DNA of 6,771 nt from Thiopontia sp964344135 (lineage in GTDB: Bacteria > Pseudomonadota > Gammaproteobacteria > GCF-002020875). A program made the position numbers and the translations under genes. The DNA is taken from contig CAYFMF010000069.1 of assembly GCA_964344135.1 (NCBI GenBank), forward strand, positions 1-6,771, written 5' to 3'. This document shows, piece by piece, positions 6,242-6,771 of this stretch (its first letter is position 1; each line of letters opens with the position of its first letter). The notes beneath the pieces are model-generated. The model searched no databases and was not told the DNA's origin. It saw only the letters and a list, made by a program, of their open reading frames with translations.

Positions 6242-6451
6242 CCTATCACCCGGATCCACATATAGAACTGTGGATGAGAGTGCAACATATTGATTCGTAG
6301 GGCAACATTATGACTGCGTGGCGTACTTATCCTTAGAGGACCGCAAGCATCGCTTGCAGTGTTCTTGATACACCCAAAGGAATAAGGATTGCCACACGGA
6401 TCAAGAGGTTGCGCTATCGTCGCGGTCTCTATATGCGGATCCGGGTATAGG
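6242..6451. repeat. Near-palindromic element of about 210 bases with long imperfect inverted arms (MITE-like or structured RNA)
   Basis: The left arm 6249-6306 pairs without gaps with the right arm 6388-6445. By hand count 42 of 58 positions are complementary, and four more are G-T (G-U in a plus-strand RNA). The ends match best: CCCGGATCC at 6249-6257 faces GGATCCGGG at 6437-6445, followed by a further eight matching bases. CCTAT at 6242-6246 also faces ATAGG at 6447-6451 with a one-base offset. The middle (6307-6387) holds further weak pairing and a perfect central hairpin at 6343-6357. Such a layout is typical of a miniature inverted-repeat element or of a long hairpin RNA. No transposase and no convincing target duplication are seen. 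Confidence 0.72.
6343..6357. repeat. Central hairpin GCAAGC-ATC-GCTTGC
   Basis: A perfect six-base-pair stem with a three-base loop, placed within a few bases of the midpoint of the larger inverted repeat, so it would cap the long stem if the whole element folds. There is no T-tract after it, which argues against a plain intrinsic terminator. Confidence 0.7.
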
Positions 6452-6493
6452 TATTTACATGCCTGAATAGATCAGCGATCATTGGTTGGCTAT

Positions 6494-6771
6494 ATGACAA
6501 CCGAAAACCACAACATCTCCACTCCGATTGATGTTCGGGAACTCGACTGCCCGGATCCGTTCAGGGTGGCAACAGAGCGGGCAATGATGCTGGAGCCGGA
6601 TGAGTCCTTCGAACTGCTGATCGGTGTAGAGCCTCTCCCGCTGTTTGAATACCTGCAGAAAAATGGCTTTATGCTCGAGAGCCAATCCACGGGAGATGGG
6701 GACTTCCTGATTACCATTACCGCAACCGGACAGCATCTGGCCAGAAGAGAGGAGATCCTGCGCGATGTTCC
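6494..6771 (+). CDS. DUF2249 / TusA (SirA)-like protein, 3' end beyond the window
   Basis: The first 92 residues are present and the frame is still open at the window edge. Residues about 12-78 match the TusA/DUF2249 fold: VRELDCPDPF (14-23) gives the CPxP motif (Cys19-Pro-Asp-Pro22) at the start of helix 1. This is followed by ATERAMMLEPDESFELLIG (26-44), then EPLPLFEYLQKNGF (46-59), which resembles the EPxPLYxxLxxxGF block of DUF2249. The domain ends with a strand, DFLITITA. TusA-type Cys residues carry persulfide sulfur; DUF2249 proteins occur often near nitrogen-oxide and anaerobic respiration genes, with function unclear. The sequence continues past the usual 75-80 residue domain with a charged helix (HLARREEILRDV), so a longer or two-domain protein is likely. 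The ATG at 6494 is preferred over an in-frame TTG at 6482; neither has a clear ribosome site. Confidence 0.78.
   Translation, partial: MTTENHNISTPIDVRELDCPDPFRVATERAMMLEPDESFELLIGVEPLPLFEYLQKNGFMLESQSTGDGDFLITITATGQHLARREEILRDV

Larger units (their letters stand above)
6193..6493. other. 301-base gap without a recognisable gene
   Basis: Between the fusion gene and the DUF2249-like gene I find no protein-coding region above a few codons. A weak stem (GTGTT at 6193-6197 with AACAC at 6206-6210) follows the stop codon but has no T-run, so it is not a convincing terminator. Most of the gap is the large inverted repeat at 6242-6451. The promoter of the next gene should lie near 6450-6490, but no clear -35/-10 pair stands out. 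Confidence 0.6.

Noticed and set aside
6274..6336. Two eight-codon mini-frames, each ATG to TAG (6274-6300 and 6310-6336)
   Set aside because: They lie inside the inverted repeat, lack ribosome sites, and arise partly from an imperfect 20-base tandem similarity (6282-6301 with 6302-6321). Too short to support as genes.
6193..6493. Integron attC-like site suggested by GCCCAAC near 6203 and GTTGGCT near 6485
   Set aside because: The second motif does not fit GTTRRRY, the spacing is larger than normal attC sites, and there is no integrase or cassette array.
6479..6736. Minus-strand open frame opposite the DUF2249-like gene
   Set aside because: The plus strand encodes a recognisable TusA/DUF2249 domain across the same bases.

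Overview
The window looks like a gammaproteobacterial chromosome segment, and a respiratory, possibly sulfur-oxidising or facultatively anaerobic member fits best. The reasons are a UbiE/MenG of proteobacterial type, several c-type cytochromes, an FNR/ANR-type operator, an SCO copper chaperone and a DUF2249/TusA-like protein. The genus cannot be read from the sequence. Base composition is moderately GC-rich, the coding density is high, and no tRNA, rRNA, CRISPR array or transposase is visible.

Layout: (1) 44-715 (+) encodes a secreted diheme class I cytochrome c. It runs convergently into, and overlaps by 12 bases, (2) a minus-strand operon read from 4230 down to 704: menA prenyltransferase, a triheme cytochrome with cytochrome c'-like motifs, ubiE/menG methyltransferase, and a short menE-like acyl-CoA ligase. 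The first three genes are joined by 4-base ATGA overlaps. Three of the four are steps of menaquinone synthesis: CoA activation of o-succinylbenzoate, prenylation of dihydroxynaphthoate, and C-methylation of demethylmenaquinone. The cytochrome sits between menA and ubiE. (3) The divergent gap 4231-4360 carries a perfect TTGAT-N4-ATCAA site, placed as expected for a class II FNR promoter driving (4) a plus-strand pair. The pair is a small secreted protein of unknown family (4361-4750) and, overlapping it by ATGA, a 481-residue fusion of a ZnuA-like metal-binding protein with a C-terminal SCO1/SenC domain (4747-6192). (5) The gap 6193-6493 is largely filled by a near-palindromic element of about 210 bases (6242-6451). 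(6) A DUF2249/TusA-like gene starts at 6494 and runs off the window.

The most novel item is the ZnuA-SCO fusion. The three histidines that bind metal in ZnuA-type proteins are each replaced by an aromatic residue (Tyr62, Phe128, Tyr192), while the rest of the fold signature and all SCO copper ligands (Cys354, Cys358, His445) are kept. This looks like a solute-binding domain repurposed as a docking or ligand-sensing module for a copper chaperone, possibly with the small partner protein and under low-oxygen control. The shared theme of the window is assembly of a low-oxygen respiratory chain: menaquinone, c-type cytochromes and copper insertion. That link is an inference from gene order.
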